Source: CAZYPH01 sp964649095
GTDB lineage: Bacteria; Bdellovibrionota; UBA1018; UBA923
Length of the DNA: 7,629 bases
Reading direction: 5' to 3'
NCBI GenBank assembly: GCA_964649095.1
Contig: CAZYPH010000100.1
Span: forward strand, 1 to 7,629
Below the pieces are notes generated by a model, which saw nothing but the letters and a program-made list of their open reading frames with translations, had not been told where the DNA came from and searched no databases. Shown here piece by piece: positions 1 through 6,105 of the stretch (within the stretch, counting starts at the first letter, position 1; each line of letters opens with the position of its first letter). Both the position numbers and the translations under genes were made by a program.

Positions 1-1182
1 AATACCATCCATCAACCTTCGACACTCTTTTTTCGACTTAAATACAAAAACTACCTGTTTCACAAGGAAGCTACCACCACTCACCGATAGTGAATCGTTA
101 CTTCCATCGAATCGAATGGTAGGTTCGTTGTTTAAACCTGAAGCAATATATAAAGGCTGTTGTGATCCAGTACCTTGGGTGGCATGCCTACCATTACCAC
201 TTTGATCATCCCACTGTGATACAAAGTTGGACCCATCGTAAGTCACTCCACGATCAGCGCTTAACCAGAGAGCAAGATCCGTCAGTGTTGGCCCCGTGAT
301 AGTTGCATCTGCCAAGATAGTCTGACTTGTTCCGTTTGCATCGGTTGCTGTAACAGTCATCGTCTGTGCAGCACCACCAGCATAAGCTGGTTTAATCTTA
401 ACAGTTGCGGATGTTTGTCCGTTTGACGTTAATCCCAACACAACATCTGAAGCCGAAGCCAATTGTGATACTGACTTGCCATTGATTTCAGAGATAATGA
501 AACTTCCTGACCCCGTGCCTGTAAAACTTAGTTTCACAAAATTGCTACCTGTAGTGGTGATAGAAAAAGTAAGGGTTTTGGCTTGCTGACTTGTTGTGGA
601 TCCCCAGCTTAAATTGCCAGTAATACCGACTACCGGAAATGAAACACACGTAGCGCTACCATTAACCCCGGCAATTGAAGTGCCAGAGCAAATAGTTGAA
701 GCAGTGGGGTTGAGAGATCCTGTAATTTTTGTGCCTGTGCTTGTCCAACACTCTTTATTGTTTTGTATATTACCTGCGACCGCGCCATCCGCGGTGGTAC
801 CAACCTGACAGACAGCGGTGCCTGCAGTCCCTAATAAACTAGTTGTGGAACAGACGGCAGAGGCGGCCAGCCCTGTAAAACTCGATACATAACCTGCACC
901 AGAAAAGGTCCCAGTTAAGTTAAAAGCTCCGTGATTGACCATAGTTCCGGTAGCTATGCTTCCCGATGAATTTACAAATGTTTTAGTCGCTAACACGTCA
1001 CCCTCAACTGCTGTACCATTCGTTGGGCATGAGGCCGCTACACCAGGTGAACTAGTTGCACCACTTGAAGAAGTACTTATTTGGGGTATTTGGCTATTAT
1101 TTGCTAACAGGCAGCCCGACACACTTAAAGTCGCCAGTACAATCAGAACAATACCGCGTGCTCCTAAACTATTTATTTTCAT
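1..1182 (-). CDS. Surface lipoprotein with Cys-rich repeats, Ig-like region and LamG-like domain (3' end off window)
   Basis: The frame is open for 394 codons from the ATG at 1182 to the left edge, so the C-terminus is missing. Residues 1-24 form a lipoprotein signal: a basic start, a hydrophobic run and the lipobox VSGC with C24 as the acylated Cys. The +2 residue is Leu, not Asp, which favours an outer-membrane or surface location. Next comes a Ser/Thr/Gly-rich linker, then a GDVLATKTFVNSSG motif (61-74) of a type common in fibre-like surface repeats. Two similar blocks follow (about 106-125 and 160-179), each with a Cys-x13-Cys pair (C111/C125, C165/C179) and with C145 between them. Residues about 188-296 look like a beta-sandwich. 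From about 298 the pattern LALWLSAD, WDDQSGNGRHATQ, TIRFDGSNDSL resembles concanavalin/LamG-like carbohydrate- or adhesion-binding domains. This is inferred from motifs by eye. The likely role is adhesion or surface display; the ligand is unknown. The ribosome site is weak: a GGGGAG lies about 17 nt upstream. An in-frame GTG at 1200 is possible but gives a poorer signal peptide. Confidence 0.8.
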   Translation of the reverse strand, partial: MKINSLGARGIVLIVLATLSVSGCLLANNSQIPQISTSSSGATSSPGVAASCPTNGTAVEGDVLATKTFVNSSGSIATGTMVNHGAFNLTGTFSGAGYVSSFTGLAASAVCSTTSLLGTAGTAVCQVGTTADGAVAGNIQNNKECWTSTGTKITGSLNPTASTICSGTSIAGVNGSATCVSFPVVGITGNLSWGSTTSQQAKTLTFSITTTGSNFVKLSFTGTGSGSFIISEINGKSVSQLASASDVVLGLTSNGQTSATVKIKPAYAGGAAQTMTVTATDANGTSQTILADATITGPTLTDLALWLSADRGVTYDGSNFVSQWDDQSGNGRHATQGTGSQQPLYIASGLNNEPTIRFDGSNDSLSVSGGSFLVKQVVFVFKSKKECRRLMDGI

Positions 1183-1214
1183 AACAATGTCGTAGAACAC
1201 TCTCCCCACATTTT

Positions 1215-1242
1215 ATTTTAGTTGGAACAGTAGTTTTGTCAT
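1215..1242 (-). promoter_or_regulatory. Candidate sigma70-type promoter for the lipoprotein gene
   Basis: Reading the minus strand, ATGACA (1242-1237) matches the TTGACA -35 box at 5 of 6 bases. A 16-bp spacer separates it from TAAAAT (1220-1215), which matches the TATAAT -10 box at 5 of 6. Transcription would start near 1208, giving a leader of about 26 nt before the ATG at 1182. The 213-bp gap after serB also suggests that the lipoprotein gene has its own promoter. AT-rich DNA makes chance matches common. Confidence 0.45.
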
Positions 1243-1356
1243 TTAGTATGTTTAGGTTTTGGGCAAAGGATGCTTCCTTAATAGGAAATATTTGCATCAA
1301 TAGTAATCTGAACAGTGGAAACACCAAGGCATTGTCTGATTATGTATGGATTTTCT

Positions 1357-1372
1357 CATAAGATTTCTTATG
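1357..1372. repeat. Short perfect inverted repeat downstream of serB
   Basis: CATAAG and CTTATG form a 6-bp perfect inverted repeat around ATTT, 24 nt beyond the serB stop codon. In the serB transcript it would fold as a small hairpin, but the bases after it (AGAAAATCC) are not a U-tract, so it is not a classical intrinsic terminator. It could be a transcript-end hairpin or simply a chance AT-rich palindrome. Confidence 0.3.
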
Positions 1373-1395
1373 CGAACCGCGAAGTAGTGCGTTGA

Positions 1396-2625
1396 TTACA
1401 AAGCTACAACTTCTTTTTCAGTAATCCCCAACAAATATAAAATAGACGCTAGTGTTTTTTGATTGATAGCCGCCGAGGCGGACTCGCGTGCTTTGACTTT
1501 TGCATTAAACGCGATGCCTAGCCCGGCTTTTTTGAGCATCGGAATGTCATTGGCGCCGTCGCCAATCGCAATTACGGACTCTAACGGGATGCCCTCTTGC
1601 TGGGCAATAAGTTCTAACAAATCAGCCTTGCGTGTGGCATTCACAATCGGGCCTGTAACTAAGCCGGTTAGACGGCCATCTACTATCTCTAGTTGATTGC
1701 TATACGCATAATTAAGCCCCAGGCGTTCTTTAAAACGTTCGGCGAAATACGTAAAACCACCTGAAATTAACGCTGTTTTATAGCCCAATTTTTTTAGAGC
1801 CCGAGTTAAGACATCGGCCCCCGGAGTTAATTCAATTCGTTGGTACACGCGTTCAAGCGTAGCTTGCGGCAAGCCATGGAGTAACGCCACTCGTTGGCGT
1901 AGGCTTTCATCAAAATCAATGTGGCCTTGCATGGTGTGTTCGGTAATACGTGCTACCTGTTCATAGGCATTCGCCTCGCGTGCCAATTCATCGATGACCT
2001 CGGCTTGAATTAACGTCGAGTCCATATCAAACGCCACCAGACGTTTCGAACGACGGTGCAAATTCTCGCGCTGAACGGCGATATCAAGATGGGCAAAACG
2101 CGAGGCAATTTTTAATAGGTCATCTTTTAAGTCGTTCAACTCAACCGTATTGTGCGTGTAGGCAATGAGTTCTAAACACGATAAACCACTTTCATTGAGT
2201 TTGCGGATGCGATCAATATTGATGTGACGTTTCGCCAGCACCGCCGAAATAGCGGCAATATGCCGTGGCTGTAAGTGATTACTAATGAGCGTGATAGCAA
2301 ATTGTTGTTGGCTAGAACGCACCCAGAGGTCATTTTCAAGCACTTGAAAGTCGAGACCAATCTGCAGTTCTTTTGCTTTAAATAATAAATCTTTTAAAAC
2401 CGAATCGGAATGCGAGTGGTCGGCATGCAAACCAATCACAATAGACAACGAAAGAATATCGTGTGTGAGTGATTGTTCAATGTCGTAAAGCTCAACCCCC
2501 TCGCGGTCTAATAACGCTGTTAAACTTGAGGTAATGCCCGGTTTATCGCGCCCCGAAACGGAGATTACTACTTTCTTGTTCGTTAAATTANNNNNNNNNN
2601 TACGCGTGGGAGAAGATGAGGGCAT
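1396..2625 (-). CDS. serB: Phosphoserine phosphatase SerB, two-ACT-domain form
   Basis: SerB hydrolyses O-phospho-L-serine to L-serine and phosphate, the last step of serine biosynthesis in the cytoplasm. The C-terminal half is a complete HAD phosphatase. It has motif I DMDST (D200 nucleophile, D202 acid/base), motif II in ISGGFTYFAERF (S288), a conserved Lys in the ATRKADLL stretch (K333), and motif III GDGAND (355-360, with D356 and D360 for Mg2+). The N-terminal half carries two ACT-like modules (about 18-95 and 107-180; the first starts VISVSGRDKPG), probably for amino-acid regulation. The length of 409 aa matches the two-ACT forms of Pseudomonas and Mycobacterium rather than the 322-aa E. 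coli enzyme. The ATG at 2625 is supported by AGGAG with 5-nt spacing. Ten Ns (2591-2600) hide residues 9-12. The frame is kept across them only if the gap length is exact or differs by a multiple of three. The gene lies 34 bp after the HELTH-protein gene, so cotranscription is plausible. Confidence 0.95.
   Translation of the reverse strand: MPSSSPTRXXXXNLTNKKVVISVSGRDKPGITSSLTALLDREGVELYDIEQSLTHDILSLSIVIGLHADHSHSDSVLKDLLFKAKELQIGLDFQVLENDLWVRSSQQQFAITLISNHLQPRHIAAISAVLAKRHINIDRIRKLNESGLSCLELIAYTHNTVELNDLKDDLLKIASRFAHLDIAVQRENLHRRSKRLVAFDMDSTLIQAEVIDELAREANAYEQVARITEHTMQGHIDFDESLRQRVALLHGLPQATLERVYQRIELTPGADVLTRALKKLGYKTALISGGFTYFAERFKERLGLNYAYSNQLEIVDGRLTGLVTGPIVNATRKADLLELIAQQEGIPLESVIAIGDGANDIPMLKKAGLGIAFNAKVKARESASAAINQKTLASILYLLGITEKEVVAL
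2591..2600. other. Assembly gap (10 N) inside serB
   Basis: Ten ambiguous bases interrupt the fifth to tenth percent of the serB N-terminus, upstream of the first ACT domain. A round run of ten looks like a scaffold or join placeholder. The real number of missing bases, and whether the two flanks are truly adjacent, cannot be told from this sequence. A good ribosome site and ATG on one side and an in-frame ACT domain on the other suggest that little is missing. Confidence 0.98.
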
Positions 2626-2630
2626 AGGCG

Positions 2631-2635
2631 CTCCT
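2631..2635 (-). promoter_or_regulatory. Ribosome binding site of serB
   Basis: The minus strand reads AGGAG, then five bases, then ATG at 2625. It is one of the best Shine-Dalgarno matches in the window. It supports the start codon lying beyond the N-gap rather than an internal start after it. Confidence 0.65.
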
Positions 2636-2659
2636 GTTTATTGCAGAATGACGCCTTTT

Positions 2660-3421
2660 TTATTTTTCCGCAACTCGAAGACCAGCAAATTGTTTGCGCA
2701 GTAAATCAGGGTACGATTCGCCCGTAATCGATGTGGAAAGCGTTCCTGAAGTAAACCCCTCTACCGCCTTCTCAAAATCGAAGTGATCGTTTGTAATATA
2801 GGGGCTACAAAACCGATCCCACTCCCCTAAATAGTCGTGTTTAAACTCACACTCGGTTTGAAAGGCGTGCACTTCGCCGCCAGGACCTATAAGCCTGGCT
2901 GCGATAAATGCTTCTACGTCTTTTACTTTGCCGTGTAACACCTCAAAACTTAAAAATGTGACATGCGTTAGTTCATGAATGAGGTCGGCCAGGCGTTCAA
3001 TCGGCGGCAGTTGTTCTGTTAGGTGGATACACACTTTGTCACCCAAGGGCGCTCGATTTTGGGCGATCGTTTGGGGTGATGCCAACATGTTCATGTTTGG
3101 TGAAAAAATTGAAGCCGGCTTCCGGTTGTTACTTTTGGAGTCTTGTTTTATGCGGGCGAATGTCTTTTCAGTCCGTGGTAATACACGCGAAAACGAAGCA
3201 CGATCCCAACGCAAATCTAACGTATTAAAGTTTTTATATATCGACAAAAACTCATTTATGATGCGGGTACCGGTTTGGGTTTTTTGGAGAGTGCCGATCA
3301 GGACTGAAGCATCGTCGTCTGAGATACTTTTCGAAATGTCGCAATCACTGGCGAATGCTACTGGTACATTAAAAAAACTATATACAGAAAGAGCTATCAG
3401 CAGCCACCAGCTTCGCAACAT
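2660..3421 (-). CDS. Exported protein with HELTH zinc-peptidase-like motif, function unknown
   Basis: The 253-aa product starts with a typical Sec signal peptide: MLRSW, a hydrophobic core, and a probable cleavage after AFA at residue 24. It should therefore act in the periplasm or outside the cell. The notable motif is HELTH (H149, E150, H153) in a hydrophobic helix (ADLIHELTHVTFL), which fits the HExxH zinc-binding and catalytic signature of zincin metallopeptidases. A later acidic stretch GGEVHAFQTE (181-190) lies at a plausible distance to supply the third zinc ligand; E183 is my candidate, by analogy with gluzincins. Four Cys (C27, C131, C191, C205) could form two disulfides after export. 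I do not recognise a named family, and substrate and activity are unknown. The ATG at 3421 is chosen because it gives a clean signal peptide; no strong Shine-Dalgarno precedes it, only a GAAG-containing repeat. serB follows 34 bp downstream. Confidence 0.85.
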   Translation of the reverse strand: MLRSWWLLIALSVYSFFNVPVAFASDCDISKSISDDDASVLIGTLQKTQTGTRIINEFLSIYKNFNTLDLRWDRASFSRVLPRTEKTFARIKQDSKSNNRKPASIFSPNMNMLASPQTIAQNRAPLGDKVCIHLTEQLPPIERLADLIHELTHVTFLSFEVLHGKVKDVEAFIAARLIGPGGEVHAFQTECEFKHDYLGEWDRFCSPYITNDHFDFEKAVEGFTSGTLSTSITGESYPDLLRKQFAGLRVAEK

Positions 3422-3424
3422 ACA

Positions 3425-3442
3425 CTACGTCTTCGACGTCTT
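3425..3442. repeat. Tandem 9-bp repeat just upstream of the HELTH-protein start
   Basis: On the minus strand AAGACGTCG is followed at once by AAGACGTAG, two 9-mers differing at one position, ending 3 nt before the ATG at 3421. The same bases also contain the inverted repeat ACGTC/GACGT around TTC. It occupies the place where a ribosome site would be expected, so it may affect translation, or it may be a chance slippage duplication. Confidence 0.4.
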
Positions 3443-3490
3443 GCTGCGGGGGCTTAATGAGGTTTTTTTTGCCTAGCGGTAATTGGGTGA

Positions 3491-3973
3491 TCAACCAAAA
3501 AAAGCTTCTACAGATACATTAAATCGTTTGGATAACCTCTCTATTTGATTCTTATTAAGACTACGCTCCCCTCTAAGGATCTGACTGGTTACTGATTGCC
3601 CACCTAACTCTTTTGACAAATCCTTTTGGTTTAAACCATGGAGATCCATAAAATAGGCCAACATCTCAGCCCCAGTTACTTTTCCTTTTGGATAGGCTTG
3701 CCTCTCAAAATCATGAATCAAATTCCCTAAACACGTCGTGTACAGCTGTATCTGCCGTTTGGTGTCGGCATCAATTTGTTTATCATGAGTATTTAAATAG
3801 CTAATCAGGCGCTCCATAACTTTAAGAGCCTCGGAGTTCTTTTTCTTCGATTGAATTTTCATTAATGGAAAAGCTTCAACTAGCTTGAGATAGGCTTCAC
3901 CAACAGGTGTTAATGTGATTGCAGCTGCGATTTCGGTTCTAATTTGATCAATTATTTTTGCTGCCGTTAACAT
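3491..3973 (-). CDS. higA: HigA-type antitoxin, XRE-family DNA-binding protein
   Basis: This is the antitoxin of a type II toxin-antitoxin pair. It is expected to bind and neutralise the HigB ribonuclease and to repress its own operon by DNA binding. The C-terminal part (about 102-157) is a Cro/CI-type helix-turn-helix: EMLAYFMDLHGLNQKDLSKE gives the first helices, and SVTSQILRGERSL (127-139) the recognition helix. It ends with the family pattern IERLSKRFNVSVEAFF. The layout resembles E. coli HigA (YgjM, about 138 aa), but at 160 aa it is longer, with extra charged sequence around 41-65. The start at 3973 is set by AAGAGG (5-nt spacing), which overlaps the higB stop codon. Only 9 bp separate the two genes, so translation is probably coupled. 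The toxin-first order is typical of higBA and unlike most other type II systems. Confidence 0.9.
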   Translation of the reverse strand: MLTAAKIIDQIRTEIAAAITLTPVGEAYLKLVEAFPLMKIQSKKKNSEALKVMERLISYLNTHDKQIDADTKRQIQLYTTCLGNLIHDFERQAYPKGKVTGAEMLAYFMDLHGLNQKDLSKELGGQSVTSQILRGERSLNKNQIERLSKRFNVSVEAFFG

Positions 3974-3982
3974 AAACGCCTC

Positions 3983-4264
3983 TTACCATTTATTTTTATC
4001 GTATTCCTGATGTCTGAGCACATGGGTAACTAACAGTTGTTGAATATCGAAATACACTACAGAAATTACTCTAACTTTATTACCACCAACATCGAAAATC
4101 ATCGCATTCCCGGCTAGGTCGACGGCGGGAAATGTTTTTTTTAGTTCTACAAAATTTCTAGCATGACAATTTTCAATCGCGATTTCCCAACGACTGAGAG
4201 CTTTTCTACTCGTGGCATGTTTCTTCTTAAATTTTTCAATGATGCTTCTACCTAGCAGGTGCAC
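3983..4264 (-). CDS. higB: HigB-type toxin, RelE-fold mRNA interferase
   Basis: The toxin half of the pair is predicted to cleave mRNA on the translating ribosome and so halt growth when free of HigA. The 93-aa sequence follows the E. coli HigB (YgjN) pattern along its length: an MHLL start, a basic N-terminal helix (SIIEKFKKKH), LKKTFPAVDL, the core strand block MIFDVGGNKVRVISVVYF (55-72), and the C-terminal VLRHQEYDK (82-90), where the family has a conserved THKEYD-like motif. The start codon is GTG at 4264. No Shine-Dalgarno is visible upstream, which could keep toxin translation low, but the MHLL beginning matches homologues. The gene is followed 9 bp later by higA and preceded by a palindromic AT-rich control region. 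Confidence 0.9.
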   Translation of the reverse strand: MHLLGRSIIEKFKKKHATSRKALSRWEIAIENCHARNFVELKKTFPAVDLAGNAMIFDVGGNKVRVISVVYFDIQQLLVTHVLRHQEYDKNKW

Positions 4265-4271
4265 AACTAAA

Positions 4272-4324
4272 ATATAGCAAAATGCAATATTATAAGCAAT
4301 AAAAAATATATCATTTTGCTATAT
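4272..4324. promoter_or_regulatory. Probable higBA operator/promoter with 13-bp inverted repeat
   Basis: ATATAGCAAAATG (4272-4284) and its exact reverse complement (4312-4324) form a perfect 13-bp inverted repeat with a 27-bp spacer, lying just upstream of the higB GTG. The spacer holds a perfect TATAAT on the minus strand (4294-4289), usable as a -10 box with a leader of about 18 nt. No good -35 box is seen. A second -10-like TATATT at 4276-4271 would start transcription at the GTG itself. Autorepression by the HigA or HigAB complex at palindromes overlapping the promoter is known for this family; assigning it here is inference. Confidence 0.6.
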
Positions 4325-4347
4325 ATATAAAATTACTAGAATTGTTA

Positions 4348-4360
4348 GTCTTTTAAAGAC
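4348..4360. repeat. Palindrome between lnt and higB
   Basis: GTCTTT and AAAGAC face each other around a single T, about 24 nt after the lnt stop codon. A flanking TTACT/AGTAA pair (4333-4337, 4362-4366) lengthens the symmetry. In the lnt transcript it could form a short hairpin, but the following bases are AT-rich without a U-run, so intrinsic termination is only a possibility. It could also be a protein-binding site for higBA control. Confidence 0.3.
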
Positions 4361-4383
4361 AAGTAAGATTACCCCGTTAGCCC

Positions 4384-6072
4384 TTAACCGCGCTTAGAAT
4401 GACCGATAGCAGTACTCGACCTTAAACTCCTCGCCGGTCGCAGCACCCTCAAGACCAACCAAAGGCCTAAAATGATGCTCAAAATTAACAGAATACCACG
4501 GTAGCCAATAATCAATATAAATGGTTTACCTAGGTCACCATACGGTACTGCGGCGGTAAAAATAGTTTGTTCAAAAGTCTTTGTTGTATTTGGAGCTAGG
4601 CGGCCTGTCGGTGTAATCACGGTCGTAATGCCGGTATTTGTAGAACGAATCATGGGGAGACGCGTCTCAATCGAACGAAAGCGTGTGAGCGCCAGATGCA
4701 AAATGGGTTCGTTCGTAGCCCCAAACCAAGAATCATTAGTGATGTTCACTAAAATTTGTGCGCCGTTTTCATACCCCACACGAGTATGGTTAAAATCTAA
4801 AGCCTCATAACAAATTTGTGGCGCAATTTTGACATGGCGACCTTGTGGTAATTCGAGCGAATAGACTTCGGGCCCTACCCCACGACCAAAGTCTGAGATG
4901 GTTGGCACTAAAGCATAAACTAAATCGTTGAATGGCCCGAGCGGTAGATACTCGCCAAACGCCAACAGTATCGTTTTTGCGTAACGCCCAACGAGCTGAA
5001 ACTTGGGGTCGACGATAAATAATCCATTATAAGGTTTTTTGTTCTGTAAAAAATATGAACCAAAAATGAGTGTGGTCTTCGTCTCGCCGACCAGATCTTT
5101 AATGACCTGATCGCGCGCTAAGCCATCGAAGTTGGCATTCGCATCTTGAAAGTGGGTATAATAAAATGGGAACGCCGTTTCAGGCCACAAAATAGCATCG
5201 GGTTGATACTCCAACGCTGCTGCACGCGTCATCTCCACGTAGAGGTCCGTAATTTTATCGACGGCATACGCTTCGCCATGTTCAGCAGCGATTTTTTCTA
5301 TTCCACCAATATTGGGCTGTATTGCGGCAATTTTAAATTTTTCGGTGAGACTTTGATATCTAGATTCCAGTATATGACTGAAATGATTTCCACTAATAAA
5401 GAAACCAACGACTACGGCTATCGTAGCACCTAATAAAAAATAATCGGCGCGTTTAAGTCGGCGTGTATCATAAAACTTAAGTATGACCGTAAACCACAAA
5501 AACGCCATCGTGACCACAGCAAACGAAAGCCCCCGTGCGCCTACCACAGAGGCCCAATACGATAGGCCGTTACTACTAATTAAGGCGTGCCCCAATTCAT
5601 TTTCAAAAATTTTTGGAAACAACGTATCAATCCAAACAAACAAAGCAGCAAAACCAAAAGCATCGAACACACGCAGCGTTTGGTGGCGCATTTTTCGCCT
5701 AAAATAAACATAAGCGAGACCAAAAAATACAAACTGACTATTGCCCACAAACGAAAAGGCCACCAATACCCCTAGGGCTGCATACCAGGGCAATTCTCCA
5801 AATGAAGCGGCCACGCCAGCCACCCAATAAAAACCCGCCAAACAAAATACCACGGCCATTAATAGCGAGTGTATAAAGGCTGTTTTATAGGGGTGTTTGT
5901 GGGTTGAAAGTTTTTCTAACGTATAGAACCAGGGTAAAAGCCCTAACGCTACTAACGGAAAAATACCGTAAGGTGGAAACGCCAAAACGAGCAATAAGGC
6001 GCTGAGAACAGTAAATAAAAAAAGTTTTGGATGATTGCAGTTCGTCGTAAACCAATGAATGAGTTTTTTCAC
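4384..6072 (-). CDS. lnt: Apolipoprotein N-acyltransferase
   Basis: Lnt transfers an acyl chain from a phospholipid to the free amino group of the lipid-modified Cys of lipoproteins. It acts in the inner membrane with its active site facing the periplasm and is the last step of lipoprotein maturation. The 562-aa protein (E. coli Lnt is 512 aa) has several N-terminal membrane segments (about 17-57, 64-90, 96-124, 137-148, 170-200, 210-227). A carbon-nitrogen hydrolase (nitrilase-like) domain follows at about 245-510, then a final membrane helix at about 517-542 and a basic tail. The catalytic triad is intact: E298 in LWPETAFP, K366 in YAKTILLAFGEYLP, C421 in PQICYEAL. The conserved NITNDSWFG and RSTNTGIT blocks are also present. 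Translation starts at a GTG (6072) giving MKKLIHWF, with a weak AAGAGA site inside a hairpin. It lies 33 bp after the S8 protease gene, so cotranscription is likely. The lipoprotein at the left end of the window is a plausible substrate. Confidence 0.96.
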   Translation of the reverse strand: MKKLIHWFTTNCNHPKLFLFTVLSALLLVLAFPPYGIFPLVALGLLPWFYTLEKLSTHKHPYKTAFIHSLLMAVVFCLAGFYWVAGVAASFGELPWYAALGVLVAFSFVGNSQFVFFGLAYVYFRRKMRHQTLRVFDAFGFAALFVWIDTLFPKIFENELGHALISSNGLSYWASVVGARGLSFAVVTMAFLWFTVILKFYDTRRLKRADYFLLGATIAVVVGFFISGNHFSHILESRYQSLTEKFKIAAIQPNIGGIEKIAAEHGEAYAVDKITDLYVEMTRAAALEYQPDAILWPETAFPFYYTHFQDANANFDGLARDQVIKDLVGETKTTLIFGSYFLQNKKPYNGLFIVDPKFQLVGRYAKTILLAFGEYLPLGPFNDLVYALVPTISDFGRGVGPEVYSLELPQGRHVKIAPQICYEALDFNHTRVGYENGAQILVNITNDSWFGATNEPILHLALTRFRSIETRLPMIRSTNTGITTVITPTGRLAPNTTKTFEQTIFTAAVPYGDLGKPFILIIGYRGILLILSIILGLWLVLRVLRPARSLRSSTAIGHSKRG

Positions 6073-6073
6073 T

Positions 6074-6092
6074 CTCTTAGATTAACTAAGAG
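6074..6092. promoter_or_regulatory. Hairpin covering the lnt ribosome binding site
   Basis: CTCTTAG and CTAAGAG form a perfect 7-bp inverted repeat with a 5-nt loop, in the 33-bp gap between the S8 protease and lnt. In the minus-strand transcript the 3' arm (CTAAGAG) contains the only Shine-Dalgarno-like bases and ends one nucleotide before the GTG start codon. Folding would hide the ribosome site. It could damp lnt translation, couple it to upstream translation, or mark an mRNA processing point. No U-tract follows, so it is not a terminator. Confidence 0.45.
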
Positions 6093-6105
6093 CGACCGTT
6101 AAAGT

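Noticed and set aside
596..1195. Plus-strand open frames opposite the lipoprotein (596-808 and 935-1195)
   Set aside because: They are antisense shadows of the continuous minus-strand lipoprotein frame, which has a lipobox and domain-like patterns across this stretch.
2626..2668. Plus-strand terminator-like GGCG...CGCC followed by a T-rich run
   Set aside because: The stem is only 4 bp with a 21-nt loop, no plus-strand gene ends here, and the T-run is the complement of Lys codons at the end of the HELTH gene.
2979..3476. A plus-strand 165-codon open frame opposite the HELTH gene
   Set aside because: It lies almost wholly antisense to a gene with a signal peptide and a clear motif, has biased composition typical of a mirror frame, and shows no recognisable domain.
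3491..4264. Treating higBA as part of an anti-phage defence island
   Set aside because: No other defence-type gene (nuclease, helicase, methyltransferase, reverse transcriptase) occurs in the window; a lone HigBA pair does not support that claim.
5146..5775. Plus-strand open frames opposite lnt
   Set aside because: They are antisense to conserved Lnt sequence including the catalytic Glu region and have no supporting ribosome sites or motifs.
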